DNA from: Fulvimarina sp040239565
GTDB lineage: Bacteria; Pseudomonadota; Alphaproteobacteria; Rhizobiales; Rhizobiaceae
Direction of reading: 5' to 3'
Length of the DNA: 64,000 nt
Assembly: GCF_040239565.1 (NCBI RefSeq)
Contig: NZ_JBEHWS010000006.1
Location: 62,001-126,000, forward strand
The first letter of the stretch is position 1, and every line of letters begins with the position of its first letter. The position numbers were made by a program, and so were the translations under genes. Below are positions 41,951 to 50,066 of this stretch, piece by piece. The notes beneath the pieces were generated by a model, which saw only the letters and a list, made by a program, of their open reading frames with translations, did not search any database and was not told the origin of the DNA.

Positions 41951-43294
41951 CTATTCCGCCGCAATTGCAGCGCTCTCCTGGGGCGGCTCGACGCCAGTGA
42001 GGACAGCCGGCTTCCCGCCGCCATAGGCCCAATCGAGCAGCTCCGCGGTGTGGAGGATCGGGATTTTTGTGCCCGATGCGATCTGGGTGATGCAGCCGAT
42101 ATTGCCGGTGGCGATCGCTTGCGGGGCGACGCTCTCGATGTTCTTCACCTTGCGCGCTTTCAGCCGCGCAGCGATCTCCGGCTGGGTGATGTTGTAGGTG
42201 CCAGCCGAACCGCAGCAGAGATGGCCTTCGGGGATTTCGCGGACGTTGAAGCCGGCCTTCGTCAGCAGCGAACGCGGCGGGATCTTGATGCGCTGCCCGT
42301 GCTGCATGGAGCAGGCGGAATGATAGGCGACGTCGAGCCCTGTCGCGTTGACCGGCTCCGGCATTTCGAGCGTCGCGAGATATTCGGTGATGTCGAGCGT
42401 CTTCTTGGAGACCGCAGCCGCCTTCTCCTTGTAGTCTGGATCGAGCCGCAGCATGTGGGCATAGTCTTTCACCGTCGTCCCGCAGCCGGACGCCGTGATG
42501 ACGATAGCATCGAGACCTTCGTCCTCGATCTCGCGCATCCAGATGTCGATGTTCTGCTTGGCAAAGGCGTGCGCATCGTGCTCCTTGCCCATGTGATGGA
42601 CGAGCGCGCCACAGCAGGTCTCGCCCTTCGGCACCACCACCTCGACGCCCAACCTGTTGAGAAGGCTCACGGTTCGCTCGTTGATCTTCGGATCGAGCAC
42701 CGATTGCGCGCAGCCCCGCAGGATCGCGACCCGGCCCTTCCGTTTCCCCTCGGCCTTGCGAACGCCCGGCTCGTTGATCTCCGATCTCGCCGGCACAGCG
42801 TCCGGGGCAAGCCGCAGCATCGCGCCCATGGGCTTCAGCGGCTTGATCCTCTCGATCAGCCCCGCCAAGGGCCGGCCTATCTTGGCGAGCGTCAGGCTCG
42901 CTCGGAAGCGGTCCGGATAAGGCAGGACGAGCGCCAGAAGCTTCCGCGTGATCCGGTCGATCAGAGGACGCTTGTAGGTCCGCTCGATGTGGTTCCGCGC
43001 ATGATCGACGAGATGCATATAGTTGACGTCCGCCGGGCACGTGGTGATGCAGGCGAGGCAGGACAGGCACCGGTCGATATGCGTGACGATCTGCTTGTCC
43101 GCCGGCCGGTCGTTCTCCAGCATCTCCTTGATCAGATAGATGCGCCCACGCGGTGAATCGAGCTCATTGCCGAGCGTGACATAGGTCGGGCATGTCGCCG
43201 TGCAGAACCCGCAATGCACGCATTTGCGGATGATACCTTCCGAATGCGCGACCTCCGGATCGTCGAGCTGGGCGGATGTGAAATTGGTCTGCAT
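41951..43294 (-). CDS. glcF: Glycolate oxidase iron-sulfur subunit GlcF
   Basis: The 447-residue protein has two 4Fe-4S motifs in the first 90 residues (CVHCGFCTATCP and CLSCLACITTCP). Two cysteine-rich CCG domains follow, seen as CCGALVHHMG near residue 225 and CCGSAGTYN near residue 360. It passes electrons from the flavin subunits GlcD and GlcE towards the quinone pool during glycolate oxidation to glyoxylate. It is the last gene of glcD - uma2 - glcE - glcF, 84 nt after glcE. Confidence 0.95.
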   Translation of the reverse strand: MQTNFTSAQLDDPEVAHSEGIIRKCVHCGFCTATCPTYVTLGNELDSPRGRIYLIKEMLENDRPADKQIVTHIDRCLSCLACITTCPADVNYMHLVDHARNHIERTYKRPLIDRITRKLLALVLPYPDRFRASLTLAKIGRPLAGLIERIKPLKPMGAMLRLAPDAVPARSEINEPGVRKAEGKRKGRVAILRGCAQSVLDPKINERTVSLLNRLGVEVVVPKGETCCGALVHHMGKEHDAHAFAKQNIDIWMREIEDEGLDAIVITASGCGTTVKDYAHMLRLDPDYKEKAAAVSKKTLDITEYLATLEMPEPVNATGLDVAYHSACSMQHGQRIKIPPRSLLTKAGFNVREIPEGHLCCGSAGTYNITQPEIAARLKARKVKNIESVAPQAIATGNIGCITQIASGTKIPILHTAELLDWAYGGGKPAVLTGVEPPQESAAIAAE

Positions 43295-43378
43295 GGGTCA
43301 GGCTCCTCCCGAAGCCGGTCTTATCGGACGAGCTTTGCGTTTATGGGCAAGCAAGAGTCGTTACAGGATGGATGCCGC

Positions 43379-44626
43379 TTACCCCATACGCCCCGGATTG
43401 AGCACGCCGACGGGATCGAATTGCTCCTTCAACCGCCGCGACAGACCTGCAAGCGCTTTGGGTTGTGGCTGAAACACTTCGGTCGCCGCACGTACCTGTT
43501 CGCTCGCGCGCACGAGCGTCGCATGGCCACCGCCAATCTGTTTCACTCCGGCGCGCACCAATTCGGCCTCCGGCTCGCCGCCTTCCATACGCATCCAGAC
43601 GAGCCCACCCTGCCAGTCGTAGAAGGCGTCGATCGCCGCATGACGGCGAAGCCCCATAACGAGATCGTGGCCGGCGGTCGGAGCGACCGAGATGCGCCAG
43701 ACCGGGCGGTCGGTCCCGTCGGCGAACGGGGTCACGTCCTTGATATCCCGCCAGAGCGCCTTCGATTCATTGCCGTGCAGGTGTTCGATCTTGCCGCGTT
43801 TTTCCAGCGCCTTGGCAAGATGGGTAACTCGCGCCTCGACCGACGGCCCGAATCCATCGAGCCTGATCGCCGTCGCCGGCTCGCCGCCGAGCGCGCCATC
43901 GAAAACCCGTTGGGCAACGAGCGCCGGCAGATGAGCCGCTCCGGAAACCTCGGCCGGCGATCCCGTCGCCTGTGCCATTGCAGCGCTTGCCTCCTCGTCG
44001 GAGAGCCCGCGTAGGATCAGCGTCGTCTCAGCTTCGGCCTTCGGGAGAACCTTGATCGTGATATCGCTCATCACGGCGAGCGTGCCGTAGGAGCCGGCCA
44101 ACCCCTTGGAAAGGTCGTAGCCGGTGACGTTCTTCACGACCCGGCCGCCGGACTTGAAGGCTTCCGCCCGCCCCGAGACAGCCTGAACGCCGAGAATATG
44201 ATCTCGCGCCGCGCCCTGTTTCAGCCGTCGCGGTCCCGCCAGATTGCAGGCAATCACCCCGCCGAGTGTGCCCAAACCCCGCTCACGGCCATGCAGCGGG
44301 CCGTAGTCGATCGGCTCGAATTCCAGACGTTGGCCGGCCTCGTCGACCATGGCCTCGATTTCGGCGATCGGCGTTCCGGACTTGGCCGAGAGAACCAGTT
44401 CGTCCGGCTCGTAGAGCGTGACGCCTGAAAGACTGCGCGTCGAAAGTGTCGCGCCGGCCTGAACTGGGCGTCCAAGACCGGATTTGGACCCCGTGCCTTC
44501 GACGGCGAGCGGTGTTTCCTCCGAAACTGCCGCAGCGATCACCTCGCGCAGCTCTTCGATCGAATGGGGCGCGTAGACACGGCCTTCGGGTTCGTCCGGT
44601 TGCTGGGCTTGTCGAAGCTGGTTCAT
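43379..44626 (-). CDS. glcE: Glycolate oxidase FAD-binding subunit GlcE
   Basis: The 415-residue protein has an FAD-binding PCMH-type N-terminal domain with VEGTGSKSGLGRP (near residue 45) and the GTLGGVIACNLAGPRRLKQG segment (near 115). A shorter C-terminal part than GlcD ends FDPVGVLNPGRMG. It forms the catalytic flavin part of glycolate oxidase with GlcD. The ATG at 44626 overlaps the stop of the Uma2 gene by four bases; a TTG at 44641 would add five residues. Confidence 0.94.
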   Translation of the reverse strand: MNQLRQAQQPDEPEGRVYAPHSIEELREVIAAAVSEETPLAVEGTGSKSGLGRPVQAGATLSTRSLSGVTLYEPDELVLSAKSGTPIAEIEAMVDEAGQRLEFEPIDYGPLHGRERGLGTLGGVIACNLAGPRRLKQGAARDHILGVQAVSGRAEAFKSGGRVVKNVTGYDLSKGLAGSYGTLAVMSDITIKVLPKAEAETTLILRGLSDEEASAAMAQATGSPAEVSGAAHLPALVAQRVFDGALGGEPATAIRLDGFGPSVEARVTHLAKALEKRGKIEHLHGNESKALWRDIKDVTPFADGTDRPVWRISVAPTAGHDLVMGLRRHAAIDAFYDWQGGLVWMRMEGGEPEAELVRAGVKQIGGGHATLVRASEQVRAATEVFQPQPKALAGLSRRLKEQFDPVGVLNPGRMG

Positions 44627-45216
44627 ACGAGGTCCGTCCAAGCATAAAGGTCGCTCAACAGAACGGAGAATCCGAATTCGGGAAGGTCGATCCGATCGTT
44701 GAGCGAGCGGAAGACGCGGCCCTTCCAGTCTTCGTTTCGCGACCAGACCTCTACGGCGATATCGGCTTGGGAAACGATCAGAACATAGAGACAGGACGGA
44801 TGATCCGCGTATCGCGCGCGCTTGTTGCTGATAAATTCCGTCGTGTTCGACGCGGAGAGAATTTCAGCCGCGAGATAGAACCGTTCGGCGAAATAAGTCC
44901 CGTTCGGCATGCGATCGATAATCGCCAGATCAGCTTGCGGGCGAAACCCCGGATGGGCCTCGACGGAAAGCCCAACCTCGCGCAAGGCGTCAAGCTCCGA
45001 GCGACTCGCTTCGAGCGCATCGTTGAGCATCCGCTCCAGGTTCGAAGCGATCCTCTGATGCTTCAAAGTTGGCGGATGCATCATCATGATCGGTTCACCG
45101 TCGATCAGCTCCCATTTTTCGTCTTCCGAGCGCGACTCCAGAAACCGTAGGAACCGATGCTCGTCCATCGGCCCTATTTCCTTCAGCGTCGGAAGATGCT
45201 CGACCGCACTCATCAT
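44623..45216 (-). CDS. Uma2-family putative restriction-fold endonuclease
   Basis: The 197-residue protein matches the Uma2 (DUF820) family: KWELIDGEPIMMMHPPTLKHQ near residue 35, PQADLAII near residue 93, AAEILSAS near residue 116 and a later Lys in SNKRARYADH, which together outline a PD-(D/E)XK nuclease core. The biological role of Uma2 proteins is unknown. It is wedged between glcD and glcE: its ATG shares one base with the glcD stop (TAATG) and its stop overlaps the glcE start (ATGA). It is thus made together with glycolate oxidase, which is unexpected. Confidence 0.87.
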   Translation of the reverse strand: MMSAVEHLPTLKEIGPMDEHRFLRFLESRSEDEKWELIDGEPIMMMHPPTLKHQRIASNLERMLNDALEASRSELDALREVGLSVEAHPGFRPQADLAIIDRMPNGTYFAERFYLAAEILSASNTTEFISNKRARYADHPSCLYVLIVSQADIAVEVWSRNEDWKGRVFRSLNDRIDLPEFGFSVLLSDLYAWTDLV

Positions 45217-46709
45217 TAGAACCTCGGCAGGTCGGGGAAGGCGACCTCGCCCTTATGGACGTGCATGCGGCCGAGTTCGGCGCAGCGGTGAAGCTGGGGG
45301 AAGACCTTCCCGGGGTTGAGCAGGTGCTTGGCGTCGAAAGCGCACTTCACGCGCTGCTGATGCTTCATGTCCGTCTCCGAGAACATCTCCGGCATCAGGT
45401 CGCGCTTTTCGACGCCGACGCCATGTTCGCCGGTCAGAACGCCGCCCACCTCGACGCAGAGCTTCAGGATGTCGTTGCCGAATTCCTCGGCCCGCTCCAA
45501 TTCGCCGGCATTGGCGTCGTAAAGCACCAGCGGATGCAGGTTGCCGTCGCCGGCATGGAAGACGTTCGCGACCTGAAGGCCGTATTTCTTCTCCATCGCC
45601 TTCATGCCGGCCAGCACCTTCGGCAGTTCCTTGCGCGGGATCGTGCCGTCCATGCAGTAATAGTCCGGCGAGATGCGCCCCACCGCCGGGAACGCCGCCT
45701 TGCGGCCCGCCCAGAATGCAGCGCGTTCCTCTTCGTTCTGAGAGACACGCGTCACCGTCGCGCCATTGTCCGCCGCGATTGCCTCCACCTCTGTCAGAAG
45801 GTGGTCGACCTCGGCTTTCGGTCCGTCGAGTTCGACGATGAGAAGCGCCTCCACGTCGCGCGGATAGCCGGCATTGACGAAATCCTCCGCCGCGTGGATT
45901 GCAGGCCTATCCATCATCTCCATGCCGCCAGGGATGATGCCCTTCGCGATAATAGAGGCGACGCATTCGCCCGCCTGCTCGGAAGATGGGAAGCCGATCA
46001 GCACGGCCCGTGCCGTCTCCGGGGCCTGAAGGATGCGGACCGTCACTTCGGTCACGACGCCGAGCAGGCCCTCCGATCCGGTCATCAGGCCGAGCATGTC
46101 GTAATGGCCGTCGGCATCGAGATGCTTTCCGCCGAGCCGCACGATCTCGCCCTCGATGGTCACGAATTCGATGCCGAGTACGTTGTTGGCGGTCAGGCCG
46201 TACTTCAGGCAGTGAACGCCGCCCGAATTCTCCGCAATATTGCCGCCGATCGAACAGGCGATCTGGGATGACGGATCGGGCGCATAATAAAAGCCGCGAT
46301 GCTCCACCGCCTTGGTGATGCCGAGATTGGTGACACCCGGCTGCACGACAGCGCACCGGTTGTCGAAGTCGATGTCGAGCACCTTGTTGAACTTCGAAAG
46401 GACCAGAAGCACCCCGTCTTCCAGTGGCAGCGCGCCGCCGGAGAGCGATGTCCCTGCCCCGCGCGGCACGACCGGGATGTCGTTCTCGTGGCAGTATTTC
46501 AGAACCTTCGAGACCTGCCCCACATTGTCGGGCAGCACCACAACGAGGGGCAGCTGGCGGTAGGCGGTGAGGCCATCGCTCTCGAAGGCCTTCATTTCGT
46601 TGGTCGCATCGACGACGCCCTCGCCGGGAACGATCGAACGCAAAGCCGACACGATCTCCTCGCGCCGTGAAAGCACCGCCTCGGACGGTTTCGGCATCGC
46701 AATCGACAT
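45216..46709 (-). CDS. glcD: Glycolate oxidase catalytic subunit GlcD
   Basis: The 497-residue flavoprotein has the FAD-binding PCMH domain with VVPRGAGTSLSGGALPLEDG (near residue 82) and DPSSQIACSIGGNIAENSGG (near 145). The C-terminal oxidase domain has NVFHAGDGNLHPLVLYD (near 390) and GGVLTGEHGVGVEKRDLM, with the active-site histidines. It oxidises glycolate, possibly also D-lactate, to the 2-keto acid. AGGAGG lies 7 nt before the ATG. It heads the glc operon. Confidence 0.95.
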   Translation of the reverse strand: MSIAMPKPSEAVLSRREEIVSALRSIVPGEGVVDATNEMKAFESDGLTAYRQLPLVVVLPDNVGQVSKVLKYCHENDIPVVPRGAGTSLSGGALPLEDGVLLVLSKFNKVLDIDFDNRCAVVQPGVTNLGITKAVEHRGFYYAPDPSSQIACSIGGNIAENSGGVHCLKYGLTANNVLGIEFVTIEGEIVRLGGKHLDADGHYDMLGLMTGSEGLLGVVTEVTVRILQAPETARAVLIGFPSSEQAGECVASIIAKGIIPGGMEMMDRPAIHAAEDFVNAGYPRDVEALLIVELDGPKAEVDHLLTEVEAIAADNGATVTRVSQNEEERAAFWAGRKAAFPAVGRISPDYYCMDGTIPRKELPKVLAGMKAMEKKYGLQVANVFHAGDGNLHPLVLYDANAGELERAEEFGNDILKLCVEVGGVLTGEHGVGVEKRDLMPEMFSETDMKHQQRVKCAFDAKHLLNPGKVFPQLHRCAELGRMHVHKGEVAFPDLPRF

Positions 46710-46830
46710 GGGCCAACCTCCTCAAATTTCTCGATTTAAACCTAAGCCGCAAGCAGAGGCGCGTCCACTGCGCGATAGCCGCACAAGCACATCCGGTCAG
46801 GAAGCCGACCGCAAGCCCCATGCGATCGAC

Positions 46831-48111
46831 TTAATCGTCGTGGTGCTTTCGAATGCGTCGGACGACGAGCCAGACGGCGAGAAGCGCGACCGGTACGAAG
46901 GCCGCCGTCATTACGGTGGAGGAGACCGGAAAGCCTTCCTTTTCCAATGCTTTCGCCAGATATCCGAAGAGCCCGACCACGTAATAGCCAATCGCCGCGA
47001 CCGAGAGGCCCTCGACGGTCTGCTGGAGGCGCAGTTGCAGCCGCGCGCGCCTATCCATCGAAGTGAGGAGGTCGCGGTTCTGGTGCTCAAGCTCCACATC
47101 GATCCGCGTGCGAAGAAGGTTCGCAGCCCGCGACAGCTTTTCCGAAAGGGTCGCGAGCCGGCGATCGATCGACTGGCAGGTGCGCATGGCGGGCGCGGTT
47201 CGCCGCTGCAGGAAGGCGCTCCAGCTTTCCGAGCCCGGCACCGGCTGCTCGCTCACCGAAGACAGGCGCTCCCGCACGATATCGTCATAGGCCCGGCTCG
47301 CGCCAAAACGATAGAGAACGCGCGCAGCAGCAGCCTCCACTTCGGCAGCGGCGAGCGTCATTTCCTGGAGAAGCCCACGGCTGTCCTCCGCGCCGCCCTT
47401 CATCTCGTTGGTGATGTGGACGAGCTGTTCCTCAAGACTCTGCACAGTCGGGCCGATATCGTGGGCGAGAGGCAGGCCGAGAAGGGCGAGCGTGCGATAG
47501 ACCTCGATATCGATCAGCCGCATGGCGAGCGCGCCGGCACGGGCAGGCGTCAGCCCGTCGCTGAGAACGAGCATGCGGGTCAGGCCGTCGGAATCCTGCC
47601 GGAAATCGGTTGCGGCATAGGCGAGCCCGCCTTCCATCTCCGAATAGCAGAAGCTCGTCTTGTCGAACTGGCCGAGCGCGGTCTCGCTCTCGTCGTCCTT
47701 CGGGCGGATTTCCAGGTGGACGCCGGCGATCATGGGGCCCGGCGCGTCGAACTCGGCACCGAAGGGATGGCCTTCCACCGGCTCGCCGAAGCGCTCCGGC
47801 GGCGGGCCGTCCCAGGAATAGGTCGAGAACTCCGTGTGGCTTTCCCAGCGCAACCGGCCACGACCGAAGATGAGGGAATGCGTGCGGGCGTCGGCCGCAG
47901 GCGGCGGCACACCCTGCCGGCGCGAGAGTTCGGAGAGCGCTGCCCGGTCCCTTTCGCCGCCGTCTTCGGTCATGAAGGCGATGGTCACGATGACGCGCGG
48001 AAGGTTGATCAGCGGAAAGGGCCGCGCATGGATTTCGCCGAGCACGGTCGCGCGTCTCGGATCGGTCGGGAACCGGTCCCGTCCCATCTGTCGCAGCGTC
48101 CTGTCGCTCAT
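46831..48111 (-). CDS. DUF3422 membrane-anchored protein
   Basis: The 426-residue protein matches the DUF3422 family, with GEIHARPFPLINLPRVIVTI near residue 25 and a long helical middle. Two C-terminal membrane helices (GLSVAAIGYYVVGLFGYL and FVPVALLAVWLVVRR) precede the tail RKHHDD. Function is unknown; the topology resembles egg-bladder-like integral membrane DUF proteins with a large cytoplasmic head. The open frame extends far upstream, but the ATG at 48111 gives the conserved MSDRTLRQ start with GGAA upstream. It lies between the glc and lut operons, divergent from lutA. Confidence 0.85.
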   Translation of the reverse strand: MSDRTLRQMGRDRFPTDPRRATVLGEIHARPFPLINLPRVIVTIAFMTEDGGERDRAALSELSRRQGVPPPAADARTHSLIFGRGRLRWESHTEFSTYSWDGPPPERFGEPVEGHPFGAEFDAPGPMIAGVHLEIRPKDDESETALGQFDKTSFCYSEMEGGLAYAATDFRQDSDGLTRMLVLSDGLTPARAGALAMRLIDIEVYRTLALLGLPLAHDIGPTVQSLEEQLVHITNEMKGGAEDSRGLLQEMTLAAAEVEAAAARVLYRFGASRAYDDIVRERLSSVSEQPVPGSESWSAFLQRRTAPAMRTCQSIDRRLATLSEKLSRAANLLRTRIDVELEHQNRDLLTSMDRRARLQLRLQQTVEGLSVAAIGYYVVGLFGYLAKALEKEGFPVSSTVMTAAFVPVALLAVWLVVRRIRKHHDD

Positions 48112-48261
48112 GTGTCGTTCCGCCTCCCCATACCAGGATGCGATAGATTGAAAGCGCCCTCGAAGTCCATCGCGTTTGCGCTTTTTGCGCGAACGGGCCA
48201 CATTCAAATCGACCCGGTGGTGTGCGACGCTCCCCGGACCCGCAGCTGAAAAAGGCAGCCC

Positions 48262-49056
48262 GTGACACGCGTTACACCCGATATCCGCCATCGCTCGGAC
48301 GAGGCACCGGACGTTGCGCTCTTCGTGACCTGTCTCGTCGATCTTTTCCGGCCGAGCGTCGGATTTGCCGCGATCAAGCTCTTGGAGGATGCCGGCTGCA
48401 CCGTCAGCGTGCCGGAAACCCAGACCTGCTGCGGCCAGCCGGCCTATAATTCCGGGGATCGCGAGGACACGCAAGCCATCGCCCAGGGTGTGATCGAGGC
48501 GTTCGAGGGTTTCGGATACGTGGTCGCGCCCTCAGGCTCCTGCGGGTCGATGATCAAGACCCATTATCCGCAGTTCTTTGCTGGTGATCCGACATGGGGC
48601 CCACGCGCGGAAGCTTTGAGCGAGAAGACGTTCGAACTCGTGAGCTTCCTGACCGACGTTCTCGGTGTCGAAGGGGTGACTGCGGCTCATACCGGCACGG
48701 TCACCTATCACGACGCCTGCGCAGGCCTGCGCGAACTCGGCGTATGCGAGCAGCCACGCAAGCTTCTGAAAAGCGTGAGCGGCCTCACCCTGAAGGAACT
48801 CCCCGACGCCAATGTCTGCTGCGGCTTCGGCGGTACCTTCTGCGTGAAATATCCCAACATCTCCAACGTGATGGTCACCAAGAAGGCGAACAGGATCGCC
48901 GAGACCGGAGCTGAGACCCTTCTCGCCGGCGATCTCGGCTGCCTGATGAACATGGACGGCAAGCTGAAGCGTACGGATGCGAGGATAGCCGTCCGCCATG
49001 TCGCGGAAGTCCTCGCCGGCATGACCGACGCGCCGCCGATCGGAGGCGAGAGATGA
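48262..49056 (+). CDS. lutA: Lactate utilization Fe-S protein LutA (LldE)
   Basis: The 264-residue protein carries two CCG-type cysteine-rich domains. The first has CLVDLF and CCGQPAYNSG (near residue 56), the second has HDACAGLRELG (near 150) and CCGFGGTFCVKYP (near 186). It is the LutA/LldE subunit of the three-part L-lactate oxidase complex. The start is GTG at 48262 with AAGG upstream, and no in-frame ATG is near. The stop overlaps the macro-domain gene (ATGA), not lutB as usual. Confidence 0.93.
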   Translation: MTRVTPDIRHRSDEAPDVALFVTCLVDLFRPSVGFAAIKLLEDAGCTVSVPETQTCCGQPAYNSGDREDTQAIAQGVIEAFEGFGYVVAPSGSCGSMIKTHYPQFFAGDPTWGPRAEALSEKTFELVSFLTDVLGVEGVTAAHTGTVTYHDACAGLRELGVCEQPRKLLKSVSGLTLKELPDANVCCGFGGTFCVKYPNISNVMVTKKANRIAETGAETLLAGDLGCLMNMDGKLKRTDARIAVRHVAEVLAGMTDAPPIGGER

Positions 49057-49592
49057 ACACGCGGATCGAACGGAACGGCATCGCGATCGAGGTTCTGACG
49101 GGTGACATCACGACACTCGACGTCGATGCGATCGTCAACGCCGCCAACGAAAGCCTTCTCGGCGGCGGCGGTGTCGACGGCGCGATTCACCGCGCGGCCG
49201 GCCCGAAGCTTTTAGAAGAATGCCGCACCATCGGCGGATGCCCCACCGGCGAAGCCCGGATCACCAAGGCCCACGCCCTGCCCGCCAGACACGTCATCCA
49301 TACGGTCGGCCCGGTCTGGCGCGGCGGCGACGCCCGGGAGCACGATCTCCTCGCCAGTGCCTATCGAGAGAGTTTCGCGCTGGTGCACAAGTACGATCTC
49401 GCCTCGATCGCCTTCCCGGCAATCTCCACCGGCGTCTACGGCTTTCCGAAAGATCAGGCCGCCCGCATCGCAGCCCGCGAATGCCTCATGGCTGCCGAAC
49501 GCACGCCCCTCGCCCGCATCGTGCTATGCTGCTTTTCCGATGGCGACACAGCGGTTTACGCCGAAGCGCTCAACGAGGAGGCCGATGGATGA
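49053..49592 (+). CDS. Macro-domain protein (ADP-ribosyl / O-acetyl-ADP-ribose hydrolase family)
   Basis: The 179-residue protein is one macro domain of the YmdB/MacroD type. GDITTLDVDAIVNAANESLL (about residues 17-36) is followed by GGGGVDGAIHRAAG, which binds the ADP-ribose, then CPTGEARITKA and AFPAISTGVYGFP. Such enzymes remove ADP-ribose from proteins or split O-acetyl-ADP-ribose. It overlaps lutA upstream and the DUF29 gene downstream by four bases each, so all three are translated together. A link between ADP-ribose or NAD status and lactate oxidation is possible but only inferred. Confidence 0.93.
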   Translation: MNTRIERNGIAIEVLTGDITTLDVDAIVNAANESLLGGGGVDGAIHRAAGPKLLEECRTIGGCPTGEARITKAHALPARHVIHTVGPVWRGGDAREHDLLASAYRESFALVHKYDLASIAFPAISTGVYGFPKDQAARIAARECLMAAERTPLARIVLCCFSDGDTAVYAEALNEEADG

Positions 49593-50053
49593 GTCTCGCG
49601 AAAGATCAGAGCCAAGTCGAGAACAGCGCTCGATACGAGGAAGATATCTATTCCTGGGCATCCGAGCAGGGTCGCCACCTGCGTCAGCTTCGGCCGACAG
49701 GACTCGATTGGGAAAATGTTGCCGAGGAGATCGAAAGCTTGGGCAGTGAGCAGCTTCATGCATTGGAGTCCTGCTACACGCTGCTGATCTATCATCTGTT
49801 GAAATGGCAATTCCAACCTGAGCGGCGCAGTCGGTCCTGGCAGCTCACAATCAACAATAGCCGCAGACAGATCAGACGACGCGAGGCTCGCAACAAGAGC
49901 CTCGCTGCGCGCAGCTGGAAAATCGTCGAGGAGGTTTATGGAGACGCAATCTCAGACGCCTCGTTGGAAACCGGCCTGCCCATCCTGACTTTCCCGGAAA
50001 TCTGCCCCTACACGCTGGACCAGCTCCGCGACCGCGACTTCCTGCCCGAGTGA
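49589..50053 (+). CDS. DUF29 family protein
   Basis: The 154-residue protein matches DUF29: a YEEDIYSWASEQGRHLRQ start, the ENVAEEIESLGSEQLHALES helix (about residues 43-62), the KWQFQPERRSRSWQLTINN core with conserved Trp, and a short C-terminus. The function of DUF29 is unknown. It is a soluble helical protein, often found in many copies in cyanobacteria and scattered through proteobacteria. The open frame upstream belongs to the shadow of the macro gene; the ATG at 49589 overlaps the macro stop. lutB follows after 13 nt. Confidence 0.85.
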   Translation: MSLAKDQSQVENSARYEEDIYSWASEQGRHLRQLRPTGLDWENVAEEIESLGSEQLHALESCYTLLIYHLLKWQFQPERRSRSWQLTINNSRRQIRRREARNKSLAARSWKIVEEVYGDAISDASLETGLPILTFPEICPYTLDQLRDRDFLPE

Positions 50054-50066
50054 GCGAAGGCCAAAG

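Noticed and set aside
41394..43070. 558-codon minus-strand frame spanning putP and glcF
   Set aside because: It is an alternative frame of two clear genes and bridges their stop and start, so it is not a fusion gene.
46567..48249. 560-codon plus-strand open frame
   Set aside because: It is antisense to DUF3422 and the glcD 5' end, with an Arg/His-rich composition and no recognisable domain.
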